64,000 nt of DNA. It comes from Ochotona curzoniae. Taxonomy: Eukaryota > Chordata > Mammalia > Lagomorpha > Ochotonidae. The DNA lies in assembly GCF_017591425.1 (NCBI RefSeq), contig NW_024465369.1:28191001-28255000 (forward strand), read 5' to 3'. A model generated the notes under the pieces. The model made no database searches, had not been told where the DNA came from, and saw only the letters and a program-made list of their open reading frames with translations. The stretch's first letter is position 1, and each line of letters begins with the position of its first letter. Below are positions 26,546 through 37,949 of the stretch, piece by piece. The position numbers were made by a program, and so were the translations under genes.

Positions 26546-28127
26546 AAAATGAGTGAAATTCCTTAGGCACCATCTGACTTAATTGTTTTAGGGGCAGGGA
26601 CCATGCCGTTTTGCTGCTGCTGTAAGCTTTCTAAGCAATAACTCCAATAGGTAGCAAGGGCTTAGAATCTACCTCTTTTATTAACTTCTAAAGTAAAATA
26701 AATTGACAGGTCTAGTTTTTAAAAATATAAATTTGCATTTTAGTATATATGTCAACATCATTAAAAAGTGCTTATAATAATAACCACAAAACATGAAGCA
26801 ATATGCACCATTCCAAAATGCTATAAGGCTGGCTTAAAGTCCTTGGCTATTCTCATAATAAAAATATACTTCCATCTCAACAGAGAAATCCAAAATGTTA
26901 CCAACATCTAACTACAACATTGTGGCCCACAGTTATCTAGATTCCTGTGATTGTGAATCACCTGGACATCTTGTTTAAATGCGCATTCAGAATGGAAAAT
27001 ATCAAGATAATAGTCATGATTCTGCCTCCAAATGGAAAAGCACACTGGTGTGTAGCACTGTTCAACTTAACAATTCTACCTGAAGCAGTTTTCTAAAGTA
27101 GTGAAAAACACAATTTTTAACTGTGCATGAAAGTAACATTTGAGAATAGCGCTCATAGCATTTGTTTCTCTATTGTGACAATAAGCCATTTCAAACCCAG
27201 AGAGGTAAGTTCTGTTTCTGAATGAATTTAACTGGCACAAAGCCTAACTGGTATATAAAACTTCTTTGCTACAGTGCTGTAAAGAGTTTAGGATAACCAC
27301 ATCAAGCACGGAGATATAAAATTACATCCTAAAATTCCAGTACTGATTGTAAAGCTAAAGAAATATACTATTGTGATTAATTCTCCTTAGATCTTTGGCG
27401 TACATTATCATCAACACTAATCCGAACTGCATTTAAAACAAAATAAAGCTCCACCCTGATTATAAACTCTAAAGTGCTTGGGCAGAAGTTCTATTAAGTG
27501 CCTCTCAAAAGCTGGTGAAAAGATTAGCCAATTGGCAGAGTTGGAAGTCATTTCTGCTTACATCTATTGCAGAATCAAATTTGCCAGGGATTTACTGGTG
27601 CGGTTTGTTAGTTTTGATTATATTTTACGTACACTGTTCACACCCATGCCAGATATTTTTCTGGACTGCATGACAAGAGACCTACAGAGATGCAAAGCAA
27701 ACTGCAGACACAACCACATGCCATCTGATGACTTTTTGAACAAAACAACCTGCAGGTCAAGCCTAGAGACAGAGGTGACCAGCAGCCAACAGTAAAGAGG
27801 TTTCATTTAGCCAGCATCTGATCAGATAAGTATTTCCATTAAAATCCTTGCATATGAAAGGCCAGTTCAATCCTACCTTTGCCTGACTGGGGTCAAATAA
27901 TTAGGGAGGGTGTCACCCAACTCCTGGGGATGTGAGTTCACACATGCCTTCACACTGTCTTCTCAGTTACTTTCAGTTGACACAGGAAAAACACCTATTA
28001 ATTCATTATAGCATACTTAAAGTACAGAAATTCTGAGAAGCAATTTGGGTGGATCTACAGGTTACCCACAAGTCTGACAGATACTTTAAAAAGTTAGAGA
28101 AAATGAAATTAAAAAGGTATACATAGG

Positions 28128-28272
28128 TGTAAAAATTTTTGAAATCCATACATAATTTTCATAATATATATTTTCATTAACTTTCTGAAGACTCCTCTAT
28201 ACATGGATTTCAATTTTTTGCATCAAAACGAACTTATACTTTAATTTTATTCTCCATGAACTTTCTGAATCT
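28128..28272. mobile_element. Possible small inverted-repeat transposon relic
   Basis: aaatttttgaaatccata at the left is an imperfect inverse of acatggatttcaattttt at about 28200-28217. The outer motif aactttctgaa occurs twice. A related segment is found at about 52363-52450. Class unknown. Confidence 0.35.
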
Positions 28273-28356
28273 GAAGTTATCTACCCTCCTATTCTTTGGG
28301 GAAGTGGTCTGAGTTTAAAAACTCTACTCCATCTATTATTCCTGGAAAATATAATT

Positions 28357-28675
28357 GATGGGGTGGACATTGTAGCACAGAGGATTAAGTCACACAGCTT
28401 GAAACCCTGGCGCACATCCCATAGGGCAGTGTCAGGTTGATTCCCCAGCTACTCAGTACTTCTGATCCATAGTCCTGCCAATGTTCCTGGGAGGCAGCAG
28501 CAGACAGCTCATAAAGTTCCTGCTAACCATGTGAAAGACCAGTCAGAGCTGCTGGCTCTTGGCTTCCACCTAGCTTATCCTCCAGGTGTTGTGGGTATTT
28601 GGGGAGTGAAAACAAGGCCAATAGATCTCCTCCACACCCCTATCTCTCTCTTTAGAATAATTTTTTAAAACAATT
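28357..28675 (+). mobile_element. Old C-type SINE
   Basis: Starts gggtggacattgtagcacag. The body keeps gttcctgggaggcagcag and gtatttggggagtgaaaac. Confidence 0.7.
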
Positions 28676-28679
28676 GTTA

Positions 28680-30390
28680 ATGTCTTACGGATTATAAGTA
28701 AACAGAAATAACAGAGATTTCAACCAAGAGGGTCTAATCAATCTAGTATTGACAGAAGATTGGCATAGCAAGGAACTAATTAATGAGTTATAGAAGTCTA
28801 CAAAACCCAAACTGATAGACTAGGGAACAATCACCAACTATAAGGATGAAATAAATGCCCAAGAAAAAGTTACCCTCTCACTCAGAAACCTCCACTGGGA
28901 AGAGAAAGGAAGGGAAGGTCTTCTCCAGTTGTTGAACAGTCACAAAAGTGCCTTCCTTACTTGTGGGATGTGCTAGAAATTTTTCTTCTGCAATCCCCAA
29001 GTAAGCTTTTAGCGATGTGAGGAACCCTGGAACTAATGAGGTGCTGAGGGAATCTGCTGGCTGATGCTAGAGCCTGGAATTCAAGAGGCTTTCTTTTGAA
29101 GGAGTCAAGCACAATTCCAGGAGTCACCTGGCTAAAATGGCTCTGGCTGCCTGCCTGGGGGGGTAAAGGCTGGGTTGCTGGCACTCAGCAAACCTTTGTG
29201 GGAGACCCCCTGTGCACATGAGTGCATCTGAGAAGAGTATTTGAAAGCAATGGAGCTGGTATAAGTGGCTCCAGGGCACAATGCTGGTATTAAGTCAAGC
29301 TCTGGACAAAGTACAGGAGATTTAGGGGAAGTGGTACTCAGCAGGACTTCACTGAAGAGAACCACATGAAGAACTGAGTGGTAGAAAAGCAAGCCCAAAA
29401 GGGCTCAGCCACCTACCAACCCTGAGGCCAAGTACTGTCCCTTTCACCTTCAGTGTCCTTCTGTGCCCTCTACTGTCGAGGTTAAACTTCATGCCATTTG
29501 GCAAAAGAGGCCTACCTCCATTAGTACAGAACAGGCCAGTAACTTAGAGCTGAGACAATAAATTTAAAAGCAGCATGCTCTAGTATTTTGACCAGCCTCA
29601 CTTGATTTCCTTGACCTCCCCAAGAAACCCTGGCTCACATTCCACAAGGGAGTGGCTGGTTGATATTCTAAATTCAGTAATCAGAAGTGGTGCTAGCCAG
29701 CAGGTCTTTAGAAATGGGACATTCCTGTTGCTGAGCCCACAACTTTTACTCCTGCCACCAACATCAATGTCCATGGATCACCTGAATAAGCACTGTGGTA
29801 GCTAGGGAAAGAGACTGACCAAGTATGTTATTTTGCCCAATTATTAACACATCTTTTGCTGGGATGTTTTCATCTACACATACAGATAGGAAACAATATT
29901 TTTCAGAGCCTGCCCATTTTCATAGGCTCATCCGCATACAACATACGTGCTGCTCAAACTTTGTTGCCAATCTTCCCATACTATTCCTTTCAAGATCCTG
30001 AACATACAAATTGCTATCCATCAACCAATATAGATGTATACCTGTGGCTATCTCTCTTTCTACACAGGGTGACTGGCAATGCCAATTGAAGAATTATCCT
30101 TCTCCATGAACCTTCATGATAATTCATTAAATGAGGCTGTAGTACTGTTGCCCACACTTGAGTATTATCAGCGCACTGGGCAGATTCACCTAGAAACCAG
30201 GCTTAAGGTTTTTTCCTTCATCTTATCAATAGGACTAAGAAAATCTCCAAAAAGTGCATGGTTGGAAGACAAGATAACACTACAGGTATTGAAGATAAGC
30301 TGTTGGACTACAAGATAAAAATAAATCCGTTTCGGCACTCCTTATAAAATGAAATGAAGAAAATTTAGGTACTAATATCGAAATTTAGAG
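28680..30390. other. Unassigned block of GALNT3 intron 1
   Basis: No SINE. 29580-30330 has the look of an old degraded repeat (many short open frames, no protein I recognise). Otherwise nothing. Confidence 0.5.
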
Positions 30391-30408
30391 TCAATAAGAG
30401 TTTGTCTT

Positions 30409-30762
30409 GGGCCCAGCACGGTGGCGCAAGTGGTTAAGGTCCTCGCCTTGCATGCCTGGGATCCCATATGGGCACCAGTTCTATCCCGGCAGCCCCGCTT
30501 CCCTTCCAGCTCCCTGCCTGTGGCCTGGGAAAGCAGTCAAGGACGGCCCAAGGCTTTGGGATCCTGCACCCGTGTGGGAGACCCAGAAGAGGCTCCTGGC
30601 TTCGGATTGGCACAGCATTGGCTGTTGCGCTCACTTGGGGAGTGAGTCATCGGACGGAAGATCTTCCTCTCTGTCTCTCTCCTCTCTGTATATCCGCCTT
30701 TCCAGTTAAAAAAAAAAAAATGATAAAAATAAATCTTAAAAAAAAAAATTAAAAAAAAAAAA
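30409..30762 (+). mobile_element. Young full-length C-type SINE
   Basis: Starts gggcccagcacggtggcgca. It has a long, interrupted A-rich tail and perfect 13-bp duplications aagagtttgtctt at 30396-30408 and 30763-30775. Confidence 0.95.
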
Positions 30763-31891
30763 AAGAGTTTGTCTTAGTTACCCAACCTATCTATTGCAAT
30801 ATGCTAGGAAATGAAGAAGCAAGCACAAAATGGCTCTGCTAATTGCCTGGGAGCATGGTGAGTCCAAGTAGGGCCCAAACCACTCTGACTGTTAGAACCA
30901 CATCATATTTTGAGGCCTTCAATAATTAGTATGAGAGATTTTCAGTATTTCCTTTTTCCCAGTCTTTAGTAAATGTTTGTAATTCTCTTTGGGGAGAGTT
31001 TTGGGTCTGTGAGTTGATTTTAGTCTAAACACTACGTGAAATGCCATGATTTTCAACTGTAGCAACTGCCACCATAGTGTTATGGCTATCAGCGTTATGA
31101 AGGTTTTTTTCCCCCATTTACATAAAGTGATACTGTAACACTGCCCATCTACTTTAGTCATTAGCTACTTCTGGGCACCTACCAAAGAGCTTTAAAGCAT
31201 TTGCAATCTAATGTATTCTGATCACTGCACATCCCTGCTTCCCATTACGGAAGGTGCGCCTTTTTAGTGTTTGGCAGTTAAAAGCTATTGCCAATTTAGC
31301 TTCTACTACAATGGGATCTTATCATCTCCAGAAATCAGAGTGAATCTCATTGACTTATTAAGGAGAGCAGCCACTTGTGTCTTCACGGAAGCAAGGATTT
31401 CCTCCACTAATTTATTTCTTAATAGTTTACTAAAGGTACAGTCCAATAGGCCTTTTTGGGGAATGCAGATGGAGATGGTTAGGTAGGTTTCACTGTGTAA
31501 ATCGAACCAAACTTTTTTTCTTTTAAGGAATCCCAGAATTCAGAAGCAGAAAGCAATTTCAGTCCATTCATTCTCACTTTCAGGACTTAAGAAAATTAAG
31601 TGATAGAAGTAGGGGCAGTTAGATTGTTAGATCGTTTAACATCACTTTGCATTCACAATTCTATAGACTTATCAACAATTCATTCACAAGATGTTCATTC
31701 TCCATATTTAAACTTCTATTTTCCTCCATGACAAATGTCAGCAAATTTCTTTAAAAAGAAAACAAAAATAAAGAAAAAGGCAGAAAATAATTTTGCCTTG
31801 TAGATCATATGGTCTTTATTATAACAGCTAGATTTTGTTATAGCACACACACATACTATACATAAATGAATGGAGTATAACAATTTAAAAG

Positions 31892-32185
31892 ATGGGTAGC
31901 CTAGCAGCTAAAGTCCTCGTCATACATGCACAGGAATCTCAAAGGCTCTGGTACTAATCCTGGAGACCTCAATTCGCATCCAACTCCCTGCTTGTGGCCT
32001 GGGAAAGCCATTTAGGATGGCCTAAAGACTTGGGACCCTGTAACCACATGGGATACCCAAAAGAAGTTCCTGGTTTTGGATCAGCTCAGCTCCGACCATT
32101 GCGGCCACTTGGGGAATGAATCACAGACAGAAGAACTTCTTCCCTGTGTACATGACTTCCCCATAAAAATATTCAATCTTTAAGA
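31892..32185 (+). mobile_element. C-type SINE
   Basis: Head gggtagcctagcagctaaag, body cctgcttgtggcctgggaaa, and an A-rich end near 32190. Confidence 0.85.
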
Positions 32186-32381
32186 AAAAAAAAAATGAGT
32201 GGTAAACCAAATTTTGGCCTAAAAATCTTTGGTTTGCCAAACTCTGCCATAGATTCTTAAAAATGTCAACTACACCAATATAAATCACCTCACACTTGAC
32301 CCTTTTACCCATTAGCTAGCACTTTTTCAGACATAACAAAATTCTCCGCAAATCATTCATAACATCATTTAAGATTAGGCT

Positions 32382-32408
32382 ACACACACACAGACACACA
32401 CACACACA
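32382..32408. repeat. (CA)n microsatellite, one interruption
   Basis: CA repeat broken by a single g within intron 1. Confidence 0.85.
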
Positions 32409-32550
32409 AATTTAGAGCATGCAATATCCCTCACATTTTCTAATAACCTCTGAAACTCCAGCATTTCCAACTTTTAAAGATTAAATTAAGGTATAAAAGG
32501 TCTCTTTTAAGAAACAAGCTTATGGAATATATGCTTATATATGTTTTTTT

Positions 32551-32865
32551 CCCAAGATTTATTTATTTTTATTAGAAAGTCAGATAAAAAGAGAGAAGAG
32601 ACAGAAAGGAAGATCTTCTGTTGATTTATTCCCCAAGCAGCCACACTGGCTAGAGCTGAGCCAATCTGAAGCCAGGAGCCTCTTCTGGGTCTCCAATGTG
32701 GGTGCAGGGTCCCAAGGCTTTGAGCCATCCTTGACTGCTTTCCCAGGCAGCAAACAGGGAGCTGGATGGGAAACGGGATCACCAGGATTAGAACTGGCAC
32801 CTATATGGGATCCTAGTGCCTGCAAGGCAAGGACTTTCACTACTAGGCTACCACACCACACCCAG
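32551..32865 (-). mobile_element. C-type SINE
   Basis: Near full length, from agatttatttatttttatta to ctaccacaccacacccag. It is opposite to the copy at 31892. Confidence 0.88.
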
Positions 32866-32869
32866 ATAA

Positions 32870-35800
32870 TAAAAAATTTCATTAAAATATTCATGAAATA
32901 TAAAAAAATACAAGTGTCACTTGGAAATAACCCACTCAGCTAATATACTTTATTTCTTAATTCCATTTTTAACAAGTGCTACTCAAACAGGGTAGTTGAT
33001 AAGAGCATAGAGAATCAATCGCATAAACAGACTTTGTCCACATTTGCTGCATGCCACCCTCCCAAAGGAAGGGAGGGTAACAAACCCTGGGGAATTTATA
33101 TTTAATTCTGTGGACAAAGGGGAGAAGCCTTGATGGATTTTAACCAAGATGATGAGTTAATCAAAACTGAAACTTAGAATGATTGTCCTTGAAGCTGTGC
33201 TGAATTTGCATTTTGTGGAGGAAGTAGAAAAACCAGATAGGAGGCTGGAGGCAATGAGGAGACAATTAGAAGTAACCTGAGCAAAAGTTGAGCAGGAAGG
33301 CTGTGGAGAGGCAAAGTTAGCTGAATTCAGCAAATGAATCAAAGTGGAGCCTGGGGAGGTTAAGTTACGATGTGTAGTAAGGATTGGTTGCTAACTTGGT
33401 TAAAAGAACTGGCTAACAGAGTACCAATCTGGATTAACTGTGGAGTTAGACCTGGAATTAAAAAAAAAAAAAAAAAAAAGACTAATGAAGTCTAACAGAA
33501 GTAGTAAAACACAGGGCAAAATTTATAGGACTTAGGAGACTACAGCAACAATTTTCATCCAATTCAAAGTAATAGACCATACGTGAAAGAAGCAAATGTC
33601 ATAAGCAAAAAGCTCAACAAAAATAAACAGTAATCTGCATTTAAAATTCTATCCCTCTAATTAACTGCCCCCAGAAACAGATCACTCAGGTGTTACCTAC
33701 AGGCATTCATTGTTTCCTTTTGTCCTTCTGCCATTTGGCTCAGAATTATCAAACCTGTATGTTCTCACTTCAATCTCTATCAAAGTATCAATTAGAGATG
33801 AGGGTAACTTCTAGAAATTTACTTCATGGATATCCTAACACACTGGTGAAATGACAGACCTTTAAACATGCCTATTGAAATAGTTTTATTATCAATGGAT
33901 TCAATTTCAACAAAAGAAAACAAGATAAATTACAATAGGATCATATGAAATATGCTTAACAGAAAACAAAAGTTACTTACTCACATGGAATGACCTCCAA
34001 CAACAATAGCTAAGAAGAAAAAAAGCAAGGCTCATTTGCATTTTCAAAAGAGAGAAATGATATTGGTGGATTCCAGAGAGGAAAACTGGAAGTCAGAGAA
34101 CATCACTGAAAGGAACACTTACATGTCTTACTTTTGAAAACTGTGAACTTGAGGAATAAAGTAATTAATAAATAAAACACAATGGAGACTATCTGGAGGA
34201 AAAATAAAAATTGCCCAGCATACAATATGTCAAATTTCTCAAATCTACATACCATTATTCAGGAAGCTAATGAAGAACGAATCCTTCTAAATGGAAGGAT
34301 AAATAAAGTGAAAAACAGAAGTCACAGTAAGGAATACAGAATCCCAAACAACTAGGGGACAGATCTTAACTAGAGAGAGCAAGAGTTCAAATTAGAAGAA
34401 AACAAACACCACCAAAGGAATAATAAATCTGATATGTTGGACTTTGTCGAATATCAAACAGAAAAGATATTAGAGTACATAAAAATTATACTCAAGTGAT
34501 AAATGGAAAAAGTCAATACATTATTTGTGTTGAGTGACCTATTAGCCATGAAAAAAAATGTTTTCTATAACTAAAAAAGCGTAATAGGCACTATTTATAT
34601 AACATTATAAAAATAATAAAAAGAAAAGCATGTGCAGATTACATTGAGAGGTTCAGGAGCGGAGAACTGAAATGTGTGGGCAAAAGAGATAAATATTTAT
34701 CTATCATATAATGCCAAATCTGATGCATTAAGGAATAGCAGTACAGACATATGGATACAAAGGACAAACAAAAACATCTAAATGAGGTGAAACTGGTTGC
34801 TTTTAGGCAGAAGCTCTGAGGAAATGGCAGATGAAGGGCTGGCTTAATTGCATTTTTGCTGCTACTGCTAATCTGTTTCCTTATTTGTTGTTATAAATCT
34901 TGTAATAGTCCTACTTAATTTTATTTACACATAAGTAGGAGTTAGATTTGAATCCTGGAACTGACATTTCACTAATCTCATAAAGGCAAATATTCCATCT
35001 CTCAATTTATCTGTCTAAAATAGGGAGGAAAACATGCATGTATGCCATAGACTTGTTTTGAAGACTGAATTAATGTATATAAATTGCTTAAATTTGCCTG
35101 GCACATAGTAAATAGTAAAGCAGTTAAAAAGGATCTACACACAACATAACAATAAATACAAGCACTTTTTACTGGATAAAATGTAAAAAGGCATTTAAAA
35201 ATTAGGTTAATAATCCAACTCTCAAAAATAGGTGTCATACATTAAAGTCTCCCAATTGAACAAGGAATTTTTAGCTTTTAAGGCTATTGTTCCCAGGTGG
35301 CAAACAGGACTTCATTCTTCCAGGCTGTCTTCACTGTGACAAATATTAGGGTGAAGGAGGAAGGTTGCAAAATTCCAGTTACAGTTAGCACTAAGAAGGA
35401 GGGAACTCAAACCGGAACCTGAAGGGTATATTGGTTAGGCCAAAAGAGGAAGACGAGTGTTCCATGCAGGGAGAAGCCTACAGACAGGAGAAAGAACAGA
35501 CAGGAGCCTACAGACAGGGGGGCAGCAGCAACAGTACTGAAGGAAGCAGGCACTGAATTACGCCAGCCTTTAGGCCACTTTAAGTAGCTTGCCTTTTCCA
35601 AAGGGCAAGACACAGCTTTAAGTAGCAGGTGACATAAACCAACATTCTAAAAGAAGTCACCTTGGGTGTAGTGACTGAAGAAGTCACAAAGAGTTTAGAG
35701 ACAGAGGCTACCGCAAGAGTCCAGGCAAGAGACGATGGTCATGACAGGATAAGATAGGAGTTGGGGGGGACGTAATTTGGTCAAGGACTAGCCAGGGTAT

Positions 35801-36370
35801 TGAAAGGAAAATGGCTCCTGGAAACTGTCTGCCCTATTTCAGTTCTTGACTTTTTTTTCCAGTCTAGTCTAAGCAAACTAATCTCTAAGCAAAAGCTTGT
35901 CCAGACCCTCACTGCTAGTCATGTACTCTATTGTGGAACATCCGTAACCAAAGCTGCAAGACATTTTAACAATAAAGTTAACTTTTCACTTCTAGATTGT
36001 TAAACCTCAGTCTTGGAACAGAACCAAAAGGTACCAAAATAAAACGAAGTTCAAAGGGATGAAATGGAAATCAGAGCAATCCAAATTAAACAGACTAAGC
36101 AAGTGAAACCAGTTCCCCACTCTTCAGTTTCTTTGGTCACTTCCCATAAGGAGAAAATGGACTTCCAATGCTTGCCCAGTGCTTACCCCTCTTCCTGTGA
36201 CACTTTTTCTCCAACACTTCTACTCTATCTTAGGCTCAAAGAAAAAGAAACTCCTCAGGCTTTGCAAATTATCTAAAAGGAGTATGTGTATATGCAAACA
36301 AAGGAAGGGACAAAACCCGGTTGTCTCACACAGGTAAACACAACACAAAAGTGCAAACAGGATACTTTGT
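32870..36370. other. Unassigned block of GALNT3 intron 1
   Basis: Apart from one A run (33461-33479) and the MIR at 34925-35125, I see only possible very old repeats at 33120-33360 and 35640-35790. Confidence 0.5.
34925..35125 (+). mobile_element. MIR relic
   Basis: Reads tttgaatcctggaactgaca, then ctgtctaaaatagggagg, then tgcctggcacatagtaaata, the MIR order. Confidence 0.7.
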
Positions 36371-36374
36371 CCAG

Positions 36375-36555
36375 CTCAGGTGCATGTGGCCCTAATGTGT
36401 GGGTCCCTCCACCGAGGAGACCTTGATGGAATTCCAACCTTCTGGCTGCAGCCTGATCCACGACTAACTGTGGTAGGCATTTGGGAAATGAATCAGCAAA
36501 TCAAAGATTTTTTTTCTCTATCATTGTGCCCCTTAAATACACAGATCTCAAAAAG
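36375..36555 (+). mobile_element. 3' part of an old C-type SINE
   Basis: Only the 3' half is readable (ggcatttgggaaatgaatca). Confidence 0.5.
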
Positions 36556-36654
36556 AAAACAAAAAGGGGGGGAAAGAGGAAAATGAAAAAGAGGTAAGGG
36601 AAGAGGAGGGGAAGGATGAGGAATTATTGTTTATAAAAGGAATGGGAATACAAC

Positions 36655-36915
36655 CTGGAAGTTGGGCTCCCCTTTTAGGAGGCCCCAATCCCATATCAGA
36701 GTGCCTGGGTTCAAGTCCCAGCAACGCTCCAGATTTTACCTTTCTGTTCATGCAGTAAGTGAGGGTCCAAGTACTTGGGCCTGCTACTGCAAGGGAGACA
36801 CGGATTATGTTCCCAGGTTCCAGCTTTGGCCTTTCCCAACCTCAACTGCTGTAGACATTGGCAAACTGAACAGGCAACTAGGAGTGTTTTGGTTGGCTGA
36901 CTAACTGCTATCTAT
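36655..36915 (+). mobile_element. Old C-type SINE, 5'-truncated
   Basis: Begins near ggaggccccaatcccatatc. It sits immediately before the L1 end at 36944. Confidence 0.6.
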
Positions 36916-36943
36916 CTATGCCTCCTGAAAGAACGAAATAGTT

Positions 36944-37193
36944 CAAAACTGGTGACCTATTGAAACCACTTCAACGAGTATCATGGAGCATGCCCCACAT
37001 GCGGGACTTGGGGTGGGTGGAAACCGGGTGGGGCTTCTCCCTCAATATCCCCCTCTACCTCAGATATATGAAGGAAACAATATGGAAATAATAGTCCTAC
37101 CCACTTTCCTATAGCCCTTGACCATTTTTGCCCAAATTAACTTTGTAAAGATTGTCAAAATAAAAAAAATTTATTAGATCTGCAAAAAAAAAA
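36944..37193 (+). mobile_element. L1 3' end, 5'-truncated
   Basis: A short element with a G-rich tract at about 37003-37034 and an A-rich end. Imperfect 17-bp duplications gaaagaacgaaatagtt (36927-36943) and gaaaggatgaaatagtt (37194-37210) match at 15 of 17. The 3' UTR differs from that of the L1 at 8004-9081, so it is probably another subfamily. Confidence 0.7.
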
Positions 37194-37625
37194 GAAAGGA
37201 TGAAATAGTTTATATCCTAACGAAATGTCATTCCAAATACACTTGCTTTTTTACCTTACATACCAACAAGGTAACAACCAAAGGGTAGGCATTCTCAGTA
37301 ATGCTAAGTGCAAAAGCACTCAAGAAAAAACATGAAAAACATTCGGTTTCTGGAGTATAAATCCAGAACTAGGCAAAAAACTAGGCTCTGTTGGAGTCCT
37401 CTCCCCCTTAATTCTACTTTTCAGCTAAATCTTTGAGGGGGGAGGGAGATGATTAGCTCAAGGGTTCTGCTGAAGATGGTTTGAGGCTACCAGGTAGGAG
37501 TGAGCTGTGGTAAATGCTCAAGAGCTGATAAATCCTGACCTAGGGCAGTGAGACCAGGTGTGTGCAAGTGTGTGTACATGTAAGGGAGGTGTAAGGTTTT
37601 AACACATTTAGGGATCTGATAGGCA

Positions 37626-37942
37626 TTGTCTCATTCTGTTTGGACTGTTGTAAAAATACACTTTGCAACAATACACTTTACAAACAACAGAAATGTACCA
37701 CTCACTGCTTACAGGTTGGCAAGAGAAAGGTACCTATAGATTCAGTATCTGGTCAGCGAGGTCCTTCCTCACACACGCTACTATATCAAGTGTAGAAAGG
37801 ACTACTAAATGCCCTGAGAACCCTGTTATAAGGTCACTAATTCCACCCATTAGGGTGGAGTCTTCCTGACCTAATTATGTACTAACAACCTTACAACAGG
37901 CAACTTTTGGAGAGTCACAGACATTCAGATCACAGCAGTTGT
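37626..37942 (-). mobile_element. Ancient MLT1-type (MaLR) LTR
   Basis: The stretch matches the reverse complement of the MLT1 LTR pattern: aaacaacagaaatgtacc, then gattcagtatctggtcagcg, then ataaggtcactaattccacc and gacctaatta in the expected order and spacing. Strongly diverged and non-coding. Confidence 0.75.
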
Positions 37943-37949
37943 GGATGCG

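Larger units (their letters stand above)
24680..28120. other. SINE-poor block of GALNT3 intron 1
   Basis: About 3.4 kb with no clear SINE except a doubtful fragment near 26.45 kb. 25180-25560 may be a very old repeat. An open frame of 105 codons at 27478-27795 has no recognisable domain. The block is a candidate for regulatory or constrained DNA, by absence of insertions only. Confidence 0.5.

Noticed and set aside
27478..27795. 105-codon plus-strand ORF in intron 1
   Set aside because: No recognisable domain, no splice context, and it is antisense in a long intron. Length is within chance for this many bases.
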